Assembly (NCBI GenBank): GCA_944388405.1
Contig: CALXIQ010000014.1
Coordinates: 1-64,000, forward strand
Direction of reading: 5' to 3'
Source of the DNA: an uncultured Ruminococcus sp.
GTDB lineage: Bacteria; Bacillota; Clostridia; Oscillospirales; Ruminococcaceae
DNA: 64,000 nucleotides
In this document: one piece after another, positions 17,929 to 25,732 of the stretch
How the letters are laid out: every line of letters starts with the position of its first letter
Numbering within the stretch: the stretch's first letter is position 1
Program-made: the position numbers and the translations under genes
Notes under the pieces: model-generated
Databases searched by the model: none
What the model was told of the DNA's origin: nothing
Seen by the model: only the letters and a program-made list of their open reading frames with translations

Positions 17929-18798
17929 TTATCTGTTCATTAGCTCTTTTATCTCATCGGAAGTAAAATGATAAACCTTATCGCAGAAATGACATTTTAC
18001 CTCGGTGACCTCGTCGTGAGAAAGCTCCTCAAGCTGCTCCTTTCCCAGCGATATCAACGCCCGCTCAACTCTTTCCTTTGAGCAGTCACAGACATAATTC
18101 ACCTCAAAATCGTCAAGCACATTGGGCTCAAGCCCCTCCAGCGCTTTCATAGCAATGTCCTCCGCCGTAAGCCCCTGTGAGAACAGCTGGGTTACCGACT
18201 GCATGGATTTGATATTGTTTTCGATGACATCCACCGCTTCATCGGGGGCAAATGGGAGAAGCTGTATTAAAAATCCTCCCGCCTGAGCGCAGGTAAGGTC
18301 GGGATTTACCAGCACTCCCAAAGCGCACACGCTTGGCACCTGCTCACTGGTGGCAAGATAGCTTGTAATATCCTCGGCAATCTCCCCGGAAACTATGGGT
18401 ATCTGCCCCGAATATGGCTCTTTCAGCCCAAGGTCTTTTATTACGCTCAGCGTTCCGTCTGTGCCCACCGCTCCCCTTACGTCAAGCTTTCCTACACTGT
18501 TGAGCGGTATCTCAACCACCGGGTTTTGAATATATGACTTTACGTTGCCAAAGCTGTCGGAAACCGCAATAAGCGTTCCCGCAGGTCCTCCGCCGTTCAT
18601 TCTCAGGGTCAGCGAGTCGTCCTTACCTTTAAGCCCGAACCCCAGCAGCGACGCTCCCAACGTAAGCCTTCCCAGCGCTGCGGTACATACCGCCGAGGTT
18701 TTGTGAATCTGCTCAATGCGGGCAACTATATCCCTGCCGTCAATGGCGCTGCAAACCACCGAGGCATCTTTGCTTATAACTCTTACTATTCTTCCCAT
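17929..18798 (-). CDS. hslO: Redox-regulated chaperone Hsp33
   Basis: A 289-residue Hsp33. It is a holdase activated when oxidative stress oxidises its zinc-binding cysteines. The C-terminus has the four cysteines as CDC (about 236-238) and CHFC (about 269-272); the N-terminal substrate-binding domain has family segments AALGRLTLGASLLG and GGGPAGTLIAVSD. AGGAGA lies just before the start. It is last in the operon yerC-methyltransferase-hslO, 25 bases after the methyltransferase. Confidence 0.96.
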   Translation of the reverse strand: MGRIVRVISKDASVVCSAIDGRDIVARIEQIHKTSAVCTAALGRLTLGASLLGFGLKGKDDSLTLRMNGGGPAGTLIAVSDSFGNVKSYIQNPVVEIPLNSVGKLDVRGAVGTDGTLSVIKDLGLKEPYSGQIPIVSGEIAEDITSYLATSEQVPSVCALGVLVNPDLTCAQAGGFLIQLLPFAPDEAVDVIENNIKSMQSVTQLFSQGLTAEDIAMKALEGLEPNVLDDFEVNYVCDCSKERVERALISLGKEQLEELSHDEVTEVKCHFCDKVYHFTSDEIKELMNR

Positions 18799-18823
18799 TT
18801 TACTCTCCTGCCTTTGTTCTTAT

Positions 18824-19573
18824 CTATCTGCATTTTCTCGCAACATAAACCACCCGCTGGGTTTTCTCACCGGGAGGGGTGTTGCTGTAACCGTCAAATT
18901 CGCCTAAAATTTCAAATCCCGTCTGCTTAAGTAGTTCTTTTATCTCATGTAGGGGATAGGCTTTTTCGGTGAAGCTTTCCTGAAATCTTTCGTAACTTCC
19001 CTGCTCGTTCCGTTCAAAAAAGTCAAGATATATATCCACCGAATTATCCTCTTGCCTGTATTCATTCTGCCACACACAAAAAAGGTCGTCCAGGTCGTAT
19101 ACAAAGGTATTTCCTGCCAGTACCTCCCTGTGCTTGTAGATGGTGTTTACATCAAAGATAAACATTCCGTCGGGATAGGCAAACAGCGACACCCGCTCAA
19201 AGGTTTTTCTTACCGCCTCGCTGTCCGACAGATGATTTATGCTGTCAAGGGTGCATACCGTCACATCCACCGTTCCGTACATATCAAGCTCGGTCATATC
19301 CTGACAAAGATACTGTATAGGCAGACCGCTTTCGTATTTTTTGTCAAGCGCCGCATTAAGCATTTCCTCCGAGCCGTCCACCCCTATAACGTCGTAGCCC
19401 ATAGCGGCAAACCTCTCGCAAAGAGAGCCTGTTCCGCAGGCAAGGTCAAGCAGGATACCCTTTCTCCCACCAAACCGCTCTACATACCCATTGACGGCAA
19501 CAGCTATTTTATCATACTCCACATTATCGGTAAGACGGTCGTAAACCTGTGCAAACCTTCCGTATCCGCTCAT
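18824..19573 (-). CDS. Class I SAM-dependent methyltransferase
   Basis: A 249-residue methyltransferase. The SAM-binding motif I is LLDLACGTGSLCERF (about 40-55), followed by VIGVDGSEEML (motif II acidic end) and VTVCTLDSINHL (motif III/IV). The N-terminal YGRFAQVYDRLTDNVEYD matches a group of Firmicute methyltransferases of unknown substrate. It starts six bases after the yerC stop and precedes hslO by 25 bases, so the three genes are translated from one transcript. The substrate cannot be told from sequence. Confidence 0.88.
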   Translation of the reverse strand: MSGYGRFAQVYDRLTDNVEYDKIAVAVNGYVERFGGRKGILLDLACGTGSLCERFAAMGYDVIGVDGSEEMLNAALDKKYESGLPIQYLCQDMTELDMYGTVDVTVCTLDSINHLSDSEAVRKTFERVSLFAYPDGMFIFDVNTIYKHREVLAGNTFVYDLDDLFCVWQNEYRQEDNSVDIYLDFFERNEQGSYERFQESFTEKAYPLHEIKELLKQTGFEILGEFDGYSNTPPGEKTQRVVYVARKCR

Positions 19574-19579
19574 GCCGGG

Positions 19580-19882
19580 CTATCCTTGCTTTTTACCTTT
19601 AAGTCTGTCAAACACAATGCTGTAGCCGCCGCTTCCGTCGTAGGATATGGACCTGTTTACACGGCTTATGGTGGCGGTTGAAGCCCCCGTCTGGGCAACT
19701 ATATCGCTGTACACATGATTTTCGGTCAGCAGCTTGGCAACCTGATAACGCTGTGACAAAGCTTTAAGCTCCGGAACAGTACAAAGGTCCTTGAAAAACG
19801 CTCTGCATTCCTCCACCGTTTCAAGGCAAAGCACCGCTTCAAACAACTCATCAAGATTTTTTATCTCCATTTTTTCTTTCAT
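19580..19882 (-). CDS. yerC: YerC/YecD family TrpR-like regulator
   Basis: A 100-residue protein with a helix-turn-helix of the TrpR/YerC group: the segment ALSQRYQVAKLL then YSDIVAQTGASTATISRVNRSI (about 58-80) is the reader head. Family members are uncharacterised DNA-binding proteins. GGAG lies ten bases upstream. It heads the operon with a methyltransferase and hslO. A perfect inverted repeat, GTGCTAAA-N14-TTTAGCAC (19917-19946), overlaps its promoter region and is a candidate self-operator. Confidence 0.9.
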   Translation of the reverse strand: MKEKMEIKNLDELFEAVLCLETVEECRAFFKDLCTVPELKALSQRYQVAKLLTENHVYSDIVAQTGASTATISRVNRSISYDGSGGYSIVFDRLKGKKQG

Positions 19883-19916
19883 TACAAAAAAACTCCTTTA
19901 CTTTTCATGGTGTAAA

Positions 19917-19946
19917 GTGCTAAACTACTTGATTTTATTTTAGCAC
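19917..19946. promoter_or_regulatory. Inverted repeat at yerC promoter (candidate operator)
   Basis: GTGCTAAA-N14-TTTAGCAC, perfect arms, 35 bases before yerC. The left arm on minus overlaps a likely -10 (TAAAAT) whose -35 would be TTTATC-like. The arm order is opposite to CIRCE, so HrcA is not the expected binder. Confidence 0.55.
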
Positions 19947-19982
19947 ATCAGTTGATAAAAGTAAAGGGGTTTTAATAATTTT

Positions 19983-20678
19983 TTATTGTTTTCTGCCTCT
20001 GGGAGTAAGAAATCCGGGGAAATCGCCGTTTTCCTCCTGCGACCCGTCAACTTGCGGAGGAAGCTCCTTCTCAGTCTCAGCTTCGGGAATACCCATTGAC
20101 GCAACATCCTCGATAATCTCCCTCAGGTCCTCCACGCCTTCGCCGGTCTGGGCTGAAAACTCAACGCTGACTATATCGTCAAAATAGGGAATTTCCTTAG
20201 CAAACTCAGCCATACGCCGACTTCTTTCCATAGGTTTCAGCTTATCAGCCTTGGTAAACACAATAACAAAGGGCATTTCGTTTTCAATAAGGAAATCTAT
20301 CATCTGCAAGTCGTCCGCCGTAGGGGAATGACGCATATCTATCAGCTGCACCACCAGCTCAAGATACCTGTCGGGACTTGCAAGATACCCTCCGATAAGG
20401 TCGCTCCACTCACGCTTTAAGTTCTTGGCGGTTTTGGCATAGCCGTAGCCCGGCAGGTCTACCAGGTAGATGCCCTCAAGCTTGTAGAAGTTAATTGTTA
20501 CCGTTTTCCCCGGCACAGAGCTTACTCTCGCCAGAGATTTGCGGTTTAGAAGCTTGTTTATCAACGATGATTTTCCCACGTTTGACCTGCCCGAAAAGGC
20601 TATTTCCACTCTATCGGATTTTGGAAGCTGAGAAAGCTTGCCGAAAGAAGTATAAAACTCCGCTTTGTTAAAATTCAT
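19983..20678 (-). CDS. engB: Ribosome biogenesis GTPase EngB/YsxC
   Basis: A 231-residue GTPase for assembly of the large ribosomal subunit. G1 is GRSNVGKSS (about 30-38), G2 lies around the GKT of PGKTVTINF, G3 is DLPGYGYAK, G4 is FTKADKL, and G5 is a SAQTGEG segment. It has a Glu/Pro-rich C-terminal extension of about 30 residues. It begins seven bases after the lon stop, the arrangement lonA-ysxC also known in Bacillus. Confidence 0.96.
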   Translation of the reverse strand: MNFNKAEFYTSFGKLSQLPKSDRVEIAFSGRSNVGKSSLINKLLNRKSLARVSSVPGKTVTINFYKLEGIYLVDLPGYGYAKTAKNLKREWSDLIGGYLASPDRYLELVVQLIDMRHSPTADDLQMIDFLIENEMPFVIVFTKADKLKPMERSRRMAEFAKEIPYFDDIVSVEFSAQTGEGVEDLREIIEDVASMGIPEAETEKELPPQVDGSQEENGDFPGFLTPRGRKQ

Positions 20679-20685
20679 AAGTCAC

Positions 20686-23124
20686 CTATTTCTGCGCCGT
20701 CGCATTTGCCGTCTTGCGCACCGGCGGTTTTACAATCTCATAGGGAATGTCCTCAGGGTCGGTTTTTTTTACCAGCGCAACGTCAAGAACGTCCTGAATC
20801 TTTTCAGCGAAAACAAACTCAAGACCAAGCTTTACCGTATCGTCTATCTCGTCAAGGTCGCCCATATTTTCTTTGGGTACGATAACGGTTTTAACTCCCG
20901 CCTTGTATGCCGCCATTGTCTTTTCACGCAGTCCGCCGATGGGCAGAACCTTACCTCGCAGGGTAATTTCTCCCGTCATGGCAACGTCCGACCTTACGGG
21001 TATTCCGCTCAGCGCAGACACTAATGCGGTAGTCATCGTTACTCCCGCAGAAGGTCCGTCCTTTGGAACCGCGCCCTCGGGAGCGTGAATGTGCAAATCG
21101 TTTTTCTCGTAAAAATCAGGGTTTATCTTATACTTATCCGCAATACTGCGCACAAGGCTGACCGCGATTTTAGCCGACTCTTTCATAACGTCGCCCAGCG
21201 AGCCGGTAAGCTCGATTTTTCCCTTGCCGTCCAGCACAAGCACCTCCAGCGGCATAATTACTCCGCCTACCGAAGTCCATGCCAGACCGTTTACGCAACC
21301 CACCTGATTTTCCTTTGAAATCAAATCGGGCAGATACTTTTTATGACCAAGATATTGCTCGATATTATCCGCTTTAAAGGTAACCTTGACTGCTCCGTCC
21401 TCGACGATTTCCTTTGCCGCCTTTCGGCAAAGAGAGCTTATGGCTCTTTCCAGCTTACGCACTCCCGCTTCACGGGTGTAACCGTCGATAAGAGCATAGA
21501 TGCCGTCGTTGGTTATTCTCATCTGGGAAGCTTTAAGTCCGTTTTTGGCAATCTGCTTAGGAATAAGATGCTTCTTAGCAATATTGAACTTTTCCTCTCT
21601 GGTATAGCTTGAAAGCTCTATAACTTCCATTCTGTCCAGCAGCGGGGGCTGTATTGTATCAAGAGTGTTGGCGGTTGTGACGAAAAGCACGTCGCTTAAA
21701 TCAAAGGGCAGCTCAATGTAATGATCCCTGAAGGAGAAATTCTGCTCGGAATCAAGCACCTCCAGCATTGCCGACGATGGGTCGCCCCTGAAATCGTTGC
21801 TCATCTTGTCAATTTCATCGAGCAGCACCACAGGATTTTTGGTACCCGCCTGCTTAATGGCGTTGATGATACGTCCCGGCATTGCGCCCACATAGGTTTT
21901 TCTGTGACCTCTGATGTCGCTTTCGTCCTTTACTCCGCCCAGCGAAACACGGACATACTTACGGTTAAGGGCTCTTGCGATGGATCTTCCTATTGAAGTT
22001 TTACCCACGCCCGGAGGTCCCACAAGGCAGATTATCTGCCCCTTTATCTCAGGAGTAAGGGATCTTACCGCCAGGTTTTCAAGTATTCTTTCCTTTACCC
22101 GCTTCATACCGTAGTGATCCTTATCGAGAATCTGCTGAGCCTTTTTAATGTTGGTCTGGTCCTTTGAATATACATTCCACGGCAGCGATATACAGGTATC
22201 AAGATACCCTCTTATAACCACCGCCTCCTGCGAGCCGGAAGCCATTCTTGAAAGTCTTTTCACTTCCGAAAGCAGCTTTTCCTCAACTTCTTCTCCTGCG
22301 CCCAGCTTATGTATCTTATCAATATAATCCTGAATCTCGTTAGCATCGCTTGCCTCGTCGCCGTAGCCGCCTTCGCCCAGTTCGTTCTGAAGCGCCTTTA
22401 TCTGCTCACGAATATAAAACTCACGCTGATTCTGCTCAATCGCCGCATGAACCTGCTCGTGAATCTCCGCCTCCAGCGTCAGCACGTCGATTTCTCTTGA
22501 CAACACCGACAGCAGAAACGCCGTTTTCTCACCTGCAGACGGAATTTCCAGCAGCTTCTGCTTATCTTCAAAAGGCAGTACAATATTAAAAGCAATAGCT
22601 TCAAAAAGCGCCTTGGCGTCGGATGCGCCCATTACCTGAGTATAAAGCTCCTGCGGCATTCTTGGAAGCACTCTTGCATAATCCGCAAAAACCTCCTTAA
22701 GCTCACGGAAAAGCGCAGTTATCTCGTTTTCACCGAGAGTTTCCCTACCGTAATTGGGAACATTCTTTACCTCAGCCTCATAGCAGGCGTCCTCATCAAT
22801 AAGCTCCACAAGCCTTGCTTTCTGCACTCCTTCAACAAGACATCTGTAAACACCGTTGGGAGTTTTTATTATCTGTTTTACCTTAGCTATTGTGCCGACT
22901 TTATACAAATCGTTTTTTTCGGGACGCTCGATATTAACATCCTTCTGCGCAACAAGGAACACATAGCCCTCGCCCTGCAGCGCATTTTTCATTGCTTTAA
23001 CGGAGCCGGGCCGACCCACGTCAAAATGCATTACCATATTAGGAAATACCACCAGTTCTCTGGTAGGAACGCATGGGTATACCTGTGCGTCTTTGCTTTC
23101 CTTTATATTTATTCTCTCTTTCAT
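20686..23124 (-). CDS. lon: ATP-dependent protease La
   Basis: An 812-residue LonA protease degrading damaged and regulatory proteins in the cytosol. Order: N-terminal substrate domain (about 15-210), coiled-coil helix region, AAA+ module with Walker A GPPGVGKTS and Walker B VVLLDEIDKM, and protease domain with the catalytic Ser in PKDGPSAGVTM and Lys in EKTMAAYKAG. The start at 23124 follows AGGAG and begins MKERINI; a 25-codon longer reading lacks support. Promoter TTGCAA-17-TATTAT upstream, engB downstream. Confidence 0.97.
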   Translation of the reverse strand: MKERINIKESKDAQVYPCVPTRELVVFPNMVMHFDVGRPGSVKAMKNALQGEGYVFLVAQKDVNIERPEKNDLYKVGTIAKVKQIIKTPNGVYRCLVEGVQKARLVELIDEDACYEAEVKNVPNYGRETLGENEITALFRELKEVFADYARVLPRMPQELYTQVMGASDAKALFEAIAFNIVLPFEDKQKLLEIPSAGEKTAFLLSVLSREIDVLTLEAEIHEQVHAAIEQNQREFYIREQIKALQNELGEGGYGDEASDANEIQDYIDKIHKLGAGEEVEEKLLSEVKRLSRMASGSQEAVVIRGYLDTCISLPWNVYSKDQTNIKKAQQILDKDHYGMKRVKERILENLAVRSLTPEIKGQIICLVGPPGVGKTSIGRSIARALNRKYVRVSLGGVKDESDIRGHRKTYVGAMPGRIINAIKQAGTKNPVVLLDEIDKMSNDFRGDPSSAMLEVLDSEQNFSFRDHYIELPFDLSDVLFVTTANTLDTIQPPLLDRMEVIELSSYTREEKFNIAKKHLIPKQIAKNGLKASQMRITNDGIYALIDGYTREAGVRKLERAISSLCRKAAKEIVEDGAVKVTFKADNIEQYLGHKKYLPDLISKENQVGCVNGLAWTSVGGVIMPLEVLVLDGKGKIELTGSLGDVMKESAKIAVSLVRSIADKYKINPDFYEKNDLHIHAPEGAVPKDGPSAGVTMTTALVSALSGIPVRSDVAMTGEITLRGKVLPIGGLREKTMAAYKAGVKTVIVPKENMGDLDEIDDTVKLGLEFVFAEKIQDVLDVALVKKTDPEDIPYEIVKPPVRKTANATAQK

Positions 23125-23170
23125 AGCTGCTCCTATCTGTATACAACATGGTTTCTTAATTTTTAAATAT

Positions 23171-23199
23171 ATAATATCATATTTTCCCTTACATTGCAA
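23171..23199 (-). promoter_or_regulatory. Promoter of lon-engB
   Basis: On minus: TTGCAA, a 17-base spacer, TATTAT, about 45 bases before the lon start. Confidence 0.7.
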
Positions 23200-23252
23200 C
23201 CCCTAAAGTATACTAAATTACTGTAATTTAATACCCCTATTTCTTACAAAAC

Positions 23253-23281
23253 AAAAAGAGATACCCTTTTCGGATATCTCT
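23253..23281 (-). terminator. Terminator of rpsF-ssb-rpsR
   Basis: Stem AGAGATA-CC / GG-TATCTCT with a five-base loop, followed on minus by TTTTTGTTTTG, 17 bases past the rpsR stop. Confidence 0.92.
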
Positions 23282-23297
23282 CAGCTTTCATTACAAA

Positions 23298-23534
23298 TTA
23301 ATCTGCAACATACGGAAGAAGCGCCAGATGACGAGCTCTCTTGATAGCTGTTGTAAGCTCTCTCTGGTGATATGCGCAAGTGCCTGTTACACGTCTGGGA
23401 AGAATCTTAGCTCTTTCAGTCATGCATTTTCTCAGCTTCGCAATATCCTTGTAGTCGATTTTTTCAGCTCTGTCAACGCAGAACATACAAACCTTCTTGC
23501 GTCCTCTTTTTGCAGTTCTATTATTTCTCTCCAC
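23298..23534 (-). CDS. rpsR: Ribosomal protein bS18 (30S)
   Basis: A 78-residue S18, with Cys16 and Cys19 in KVCMFC as in zinc-binding-type S18, then the [20 protein letters not shown] core and the [14 protein letters not shown] motif that packs against S6. It is last in rpsF-ssb-rpsR, 36 bases after ssb, and ends in a strong terminator. Confidence 0.97.
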   Translation of the reverse strand: MERNNRTAKRGRKKVCMFCVDRAEKIDYKDIAKLRKCMTERAKILPRRVTGTCAYHQRELTTAIKRARHLALLPYVAD

Positions 23535-23570
23535 AATTAATCCTCCTTACTCAACATGATGATTTTCAAA

Positions 23571-24110
23571 TCAGAAAGGTACTCCGTCGTCGCTTAACAC
23601 CTCAAAGTCGTCAAGATCGCCTATATTAAGGGAATCGTTGGCGGGAGCCCCACCGTAATTGTTATTCTGACTTTGCGGCTGAGGATTATTGGAATATGAA
23701 TTATTCTGCTGATAATTATTATTCTGATATCCGCCGTTATTTGGGTATGAACCGTAATTGTTCTGATAACCGCCCTGAGACGCACCGTCAGCTCTCTCGC
23801 CTGTAAACGAAACGTTATCTACAAACACCTCGGTAACATAATGCCTTGTGCCGTTCTTATCGTCATAGGTTCTTGTTCTCAGGTTTCCTTCAAGGGCAAT
23901 CATTCTGCCTTTTGAAAAATATCTGCCAATAAAGTCAGCCTGCTGACGCCATGCAACGCAGTTGATAAAGTCAGTCTGACGCTCGCCGTTCTGACCCCTG
24001 AAATTGCGGTCAACCGCAACAGTAAACGAAAGCACCGAAGCTCCTGCCGGCGTTTGTCTTACCTCAAGATCCTGTGTTATTCTACCCATCAAAATAACTC
24101 TGTTAAGCAT
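23571..24110 (-). CDS. ssb: Single-stranded DNA-binding protein
   Basis: A 179-residue SSB. The OB-fold covers about 1-105 (MLNRVILMGRITQDLEVR, FTVAVDRNF, FINCVAWRQQADF). A Gly/Asn/Gln/Tyr-rich disordered linker follows. The C-terminal tip is DGVPF, which docks partner proteins; it is less acidic right at the end than DDDIPF but is preceded by an acidic DLDDFEVLSD stretch. It lies between rpsF (25 bases) and rpsR. Confidence 0.97.
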   Translation of the reverse strand: MLNRVILMGRITQDLEVRQTPAGASVLSFTVAVDRNFRGQNGERQTDFINCVAWRQQADFIGRYFSKGRMIALEGNLRTRTYDDKNGTRHYVTEVFVDNVSFTGERADGASQGGYQNNYGSYPNNGGYQNNNYQQNNSYSNNPQPQSQNNNYGGAPANDSLNIGDLDDFEVLSDDGVPF

Positions 24111-24135
24111 AACCTTTCCCTCTTTTCAATCGGCT

Positions 24136-24426
24136 TTACTTTACTGTAATCAGGAAACGAAGCACTCCGTCTGTAATCTTGAGAACACGCTCAAGCTCAG
24201 CGGGGAAAGATGGCTCGCTGGTAAAGTTCCAAAGCACATAATTTCCTTCCGTCTCATAATTAATAGCATAAGCCAATTTACGCTTGCCCCAATCGTTCAT
24301 CTCAACGTCGGTGGCGTTTGCCTGAATCATCTCATTGAACTTGTCGGTGAGAGCCTTTACAGCCTCTTCGCCTGCCTTTGAGCTGAAAACAACAACTGCC
24401 TCGTAAGTTTCATTAATCTTTGCCAT
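24136..24426 (-). CDS. rpsF: Ribosomal protein bS6 (30S)
   Basis: A 96-residue S6 that forms a dimer with S18 on the platform of the small subunit. Seen: YEAVVVFSSKAGEE at the N-terminus, WGKRKLAYAINYETEGNYVLWNF, and the terminal VLRFLITVK strand. GGAGGTG lies at the standard distance. It opens rpsF-ssb-rpsR behind a fully consensus promoter. Confidence 0.97.
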   Translation of the reverse strand: MAKINETYEAVVVFSSKAGEEAVKALTDKFNEMIQANATDVEMNDWGKRKLAYAINYETEGNYVLWNFTSEPSFPAELERVLKITDGVLRFLITVK

Positions 24427-24439
24427 TATAAGTGCACCT

Positions 24440-24478
24440 CCTTCTGGATTTCGCCTGTACCTTAAAATACAAGCAAGG
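24440..24478 (-). promoter_or_regulatory. rpsF leader hairpin (possible S6:S18 leader)
   Basis: In the 5' leader on minus, GCTTGTA pairs with TACAGGC (one GU pair) around a TTTTAAGG loop, and flanking CCTT could pair with AAGG of the ribosome binding site region. An S6:S18-binding leader RNA is known before rpsF in many bacteria; I cannot confirm its CCG motif here. Confidence 0.35.
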
Positions 24479-24489
24479 ATAACTTAATT

Positions 24490-24518
24490 ATTATAACACA
24501 ATCCGCAAACTCTGTCAA
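24490..24518 (-). promoter_or_regulatory. Consensus sigma-A promoter of rpsF operon
   Basis: On minus: TTGACA, a 17-base spacer, TATAAT, a perfect match. The inverted repeat TCCGCAAA / TTTGCGGA (24502-24532) encloses the -35 box. Confidence 0.92.
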
Positions 24519-24556
24519 TTGAATTTGCGGACTGCATTTATTAACATTTTGTAAAA

Positions 24557-25564
24557 TCACCCTAAAAGTCTGTTGGCAATAAACAGCATCAGCACATTCA
24601 GCGTCATGAATATTAACACCGAAATCACCAGCATCGGAATGGAAGTGCCGCCCTTTGCCTCTATCTGCTCCTTTACCGAGCTCTCATCCCCCGAATCGTT
24701 ATAAGCGGAGCGGATTGCCATTATATCCTTTCTGGCTTTTTTGTAGTACCAATAGTTAGCGAACAGCGCAGGCACTACTCTGAGCGCCAGCGACAGCAGC
24801 GAGGTTGCATATAAAAGCAGCACAAACCACTGATTGTTCAAATCTACATTGGTGGAAAGCAGATTTACTCCCATAAACTCGCCCTGAAACGAATATATAA
24901 GGCTGGGTATTCCCGTCAGCAGAGTGAGAAACATAAAGATTACTCCGATAACCGGCATTTTGCGGTAAAAGAAATAAAACTGTGGAAACAGCATTGCACC
25001 CAGATTGAGGCTGGTTTTCCCTCCGAATCTACCGAAACGGATAAAGTTTGAAAGCATTATCATGGGATTCCTGCCCACATATTTTGCATAGTCCCCCAGC
25101 TTTACTCCGTCGATGTCGGAATTCTGGTCAAAGGTAAACTGTCCGCCTGCTCCGAAGGGGGAAGCACCCTGAAAAAATCCGCCGTTATTATAGTCGCCTG
25201 CGCCCTGCTGGGAGTAATTCTGGGAATTGTAATTGGGCGGAGTGTTGAAGGGACGCTCCTCATCGGTATTAACCGTCAGCGGCAGACCGCATCTTTTGCA
25301 GAAAAGCCCGTCGGGCGGGTTTGTTTCTCCGCATCTTGGACATCTTATGGGTGTGTTATCGGTGTTTGTGGATTCGGTGTCCGAATCGTAATGGGGCTGC
25401 CAAGTACCGCCGTTTTCGTGCAACTCGGTGTTAATGCACTTGCCTTCCTTTTCATAGCAGGCACGATGATAGGGTGTTCCACACTCGGGACAAACCACAA
25501 CGTCGTCCCCTTCTTTAAATACACGGTCGCAGCTGATGCATTTTGTTCCTATATAGTTTGCCAT
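24557..25564 (-). CDS. RING-finger/zinc-ribbon membrane protein (DUF2628-like)
   Basis: A 335-residue protein with an N-terminal prokaryotic RING-type finger: Cys9, Cys12, Cys25, Cys28, His33, Cys36. A second zinc ribbon with CPRCG and CKRCG follows (about 74-93), then a disordered Asn/Gly/Gln-rich linker. The membrane part (about 190-335) has roughly four hydrophobic segments, with the FYFFYRKM and NYWYYKKARKDI pieces seen in DUF2628 proteins. The fingers are expected on the cytosolic side. Function is unknown; eukaryote-like ubiquitin ligase activity should not be assumed. It is a single gene next to prfB, divergent. Confidence 0.8.
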   Translation of the reverse strand: MANYIGTKCISCDRVFKEGDDVVVCPECGTPYHRACYEKEGKCINTELHENGGTWQPHYDSDTESTNTDNTPIRCPRCGETNPPDGLFCKRCGLPLTVNTDEERPFNTPPNYNSQNYSQQGAGDYNNGGFFQGASPFGAGGQFTFDQNSDIDGVKLGDYAKYVGRNPMIMLSNFIRFGRFGGKTSLNLGAMLFPQFYFFYRKMPVIGVIFMFLTLLTGIPSLIYSFQGEFMGVNLLSTNVDLNNQWFVLLLYATSLLSLALRVVPALFANYWYYKKARKDIMAIRSAYNDSGDESSVKEQIEAKGGTSIPMLVISVLIFMTLNVLMLFIANRLLG

Positions 25565-25671
25565 AACAATCTCTCCTTTCCAACAAGCGCGCCGATACTT
25601 TTGTCTTTAAATAAATTTAGTATAATTATAGCACACATTTTCAAAAAAAGAAAGGGTTTTTGCTTTTTTTC

Positions 25672-25700
25672 TTTACTTTTTATAAAAAAAGCTTTATAAT
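25672..25700 (+). promoter_or_regulatory. Promoter of prfB
   Basis: TTTACT, a 17-base spacer, TATAAT, 33 bases before the prfB start. Confidence 0.7.
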
Positions 25701-25732
25701 ATAGTATGACGATAAAATAAGGAGATTAATCT

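Noticed and set aside
19917..19946. CIRCE element (HrcA) before the hslO operon
   Set aside because: The arms are in the reverse order of CIRCE (TTAGCACTC-N9-GAGTGCTAA) and the spacer is 14.
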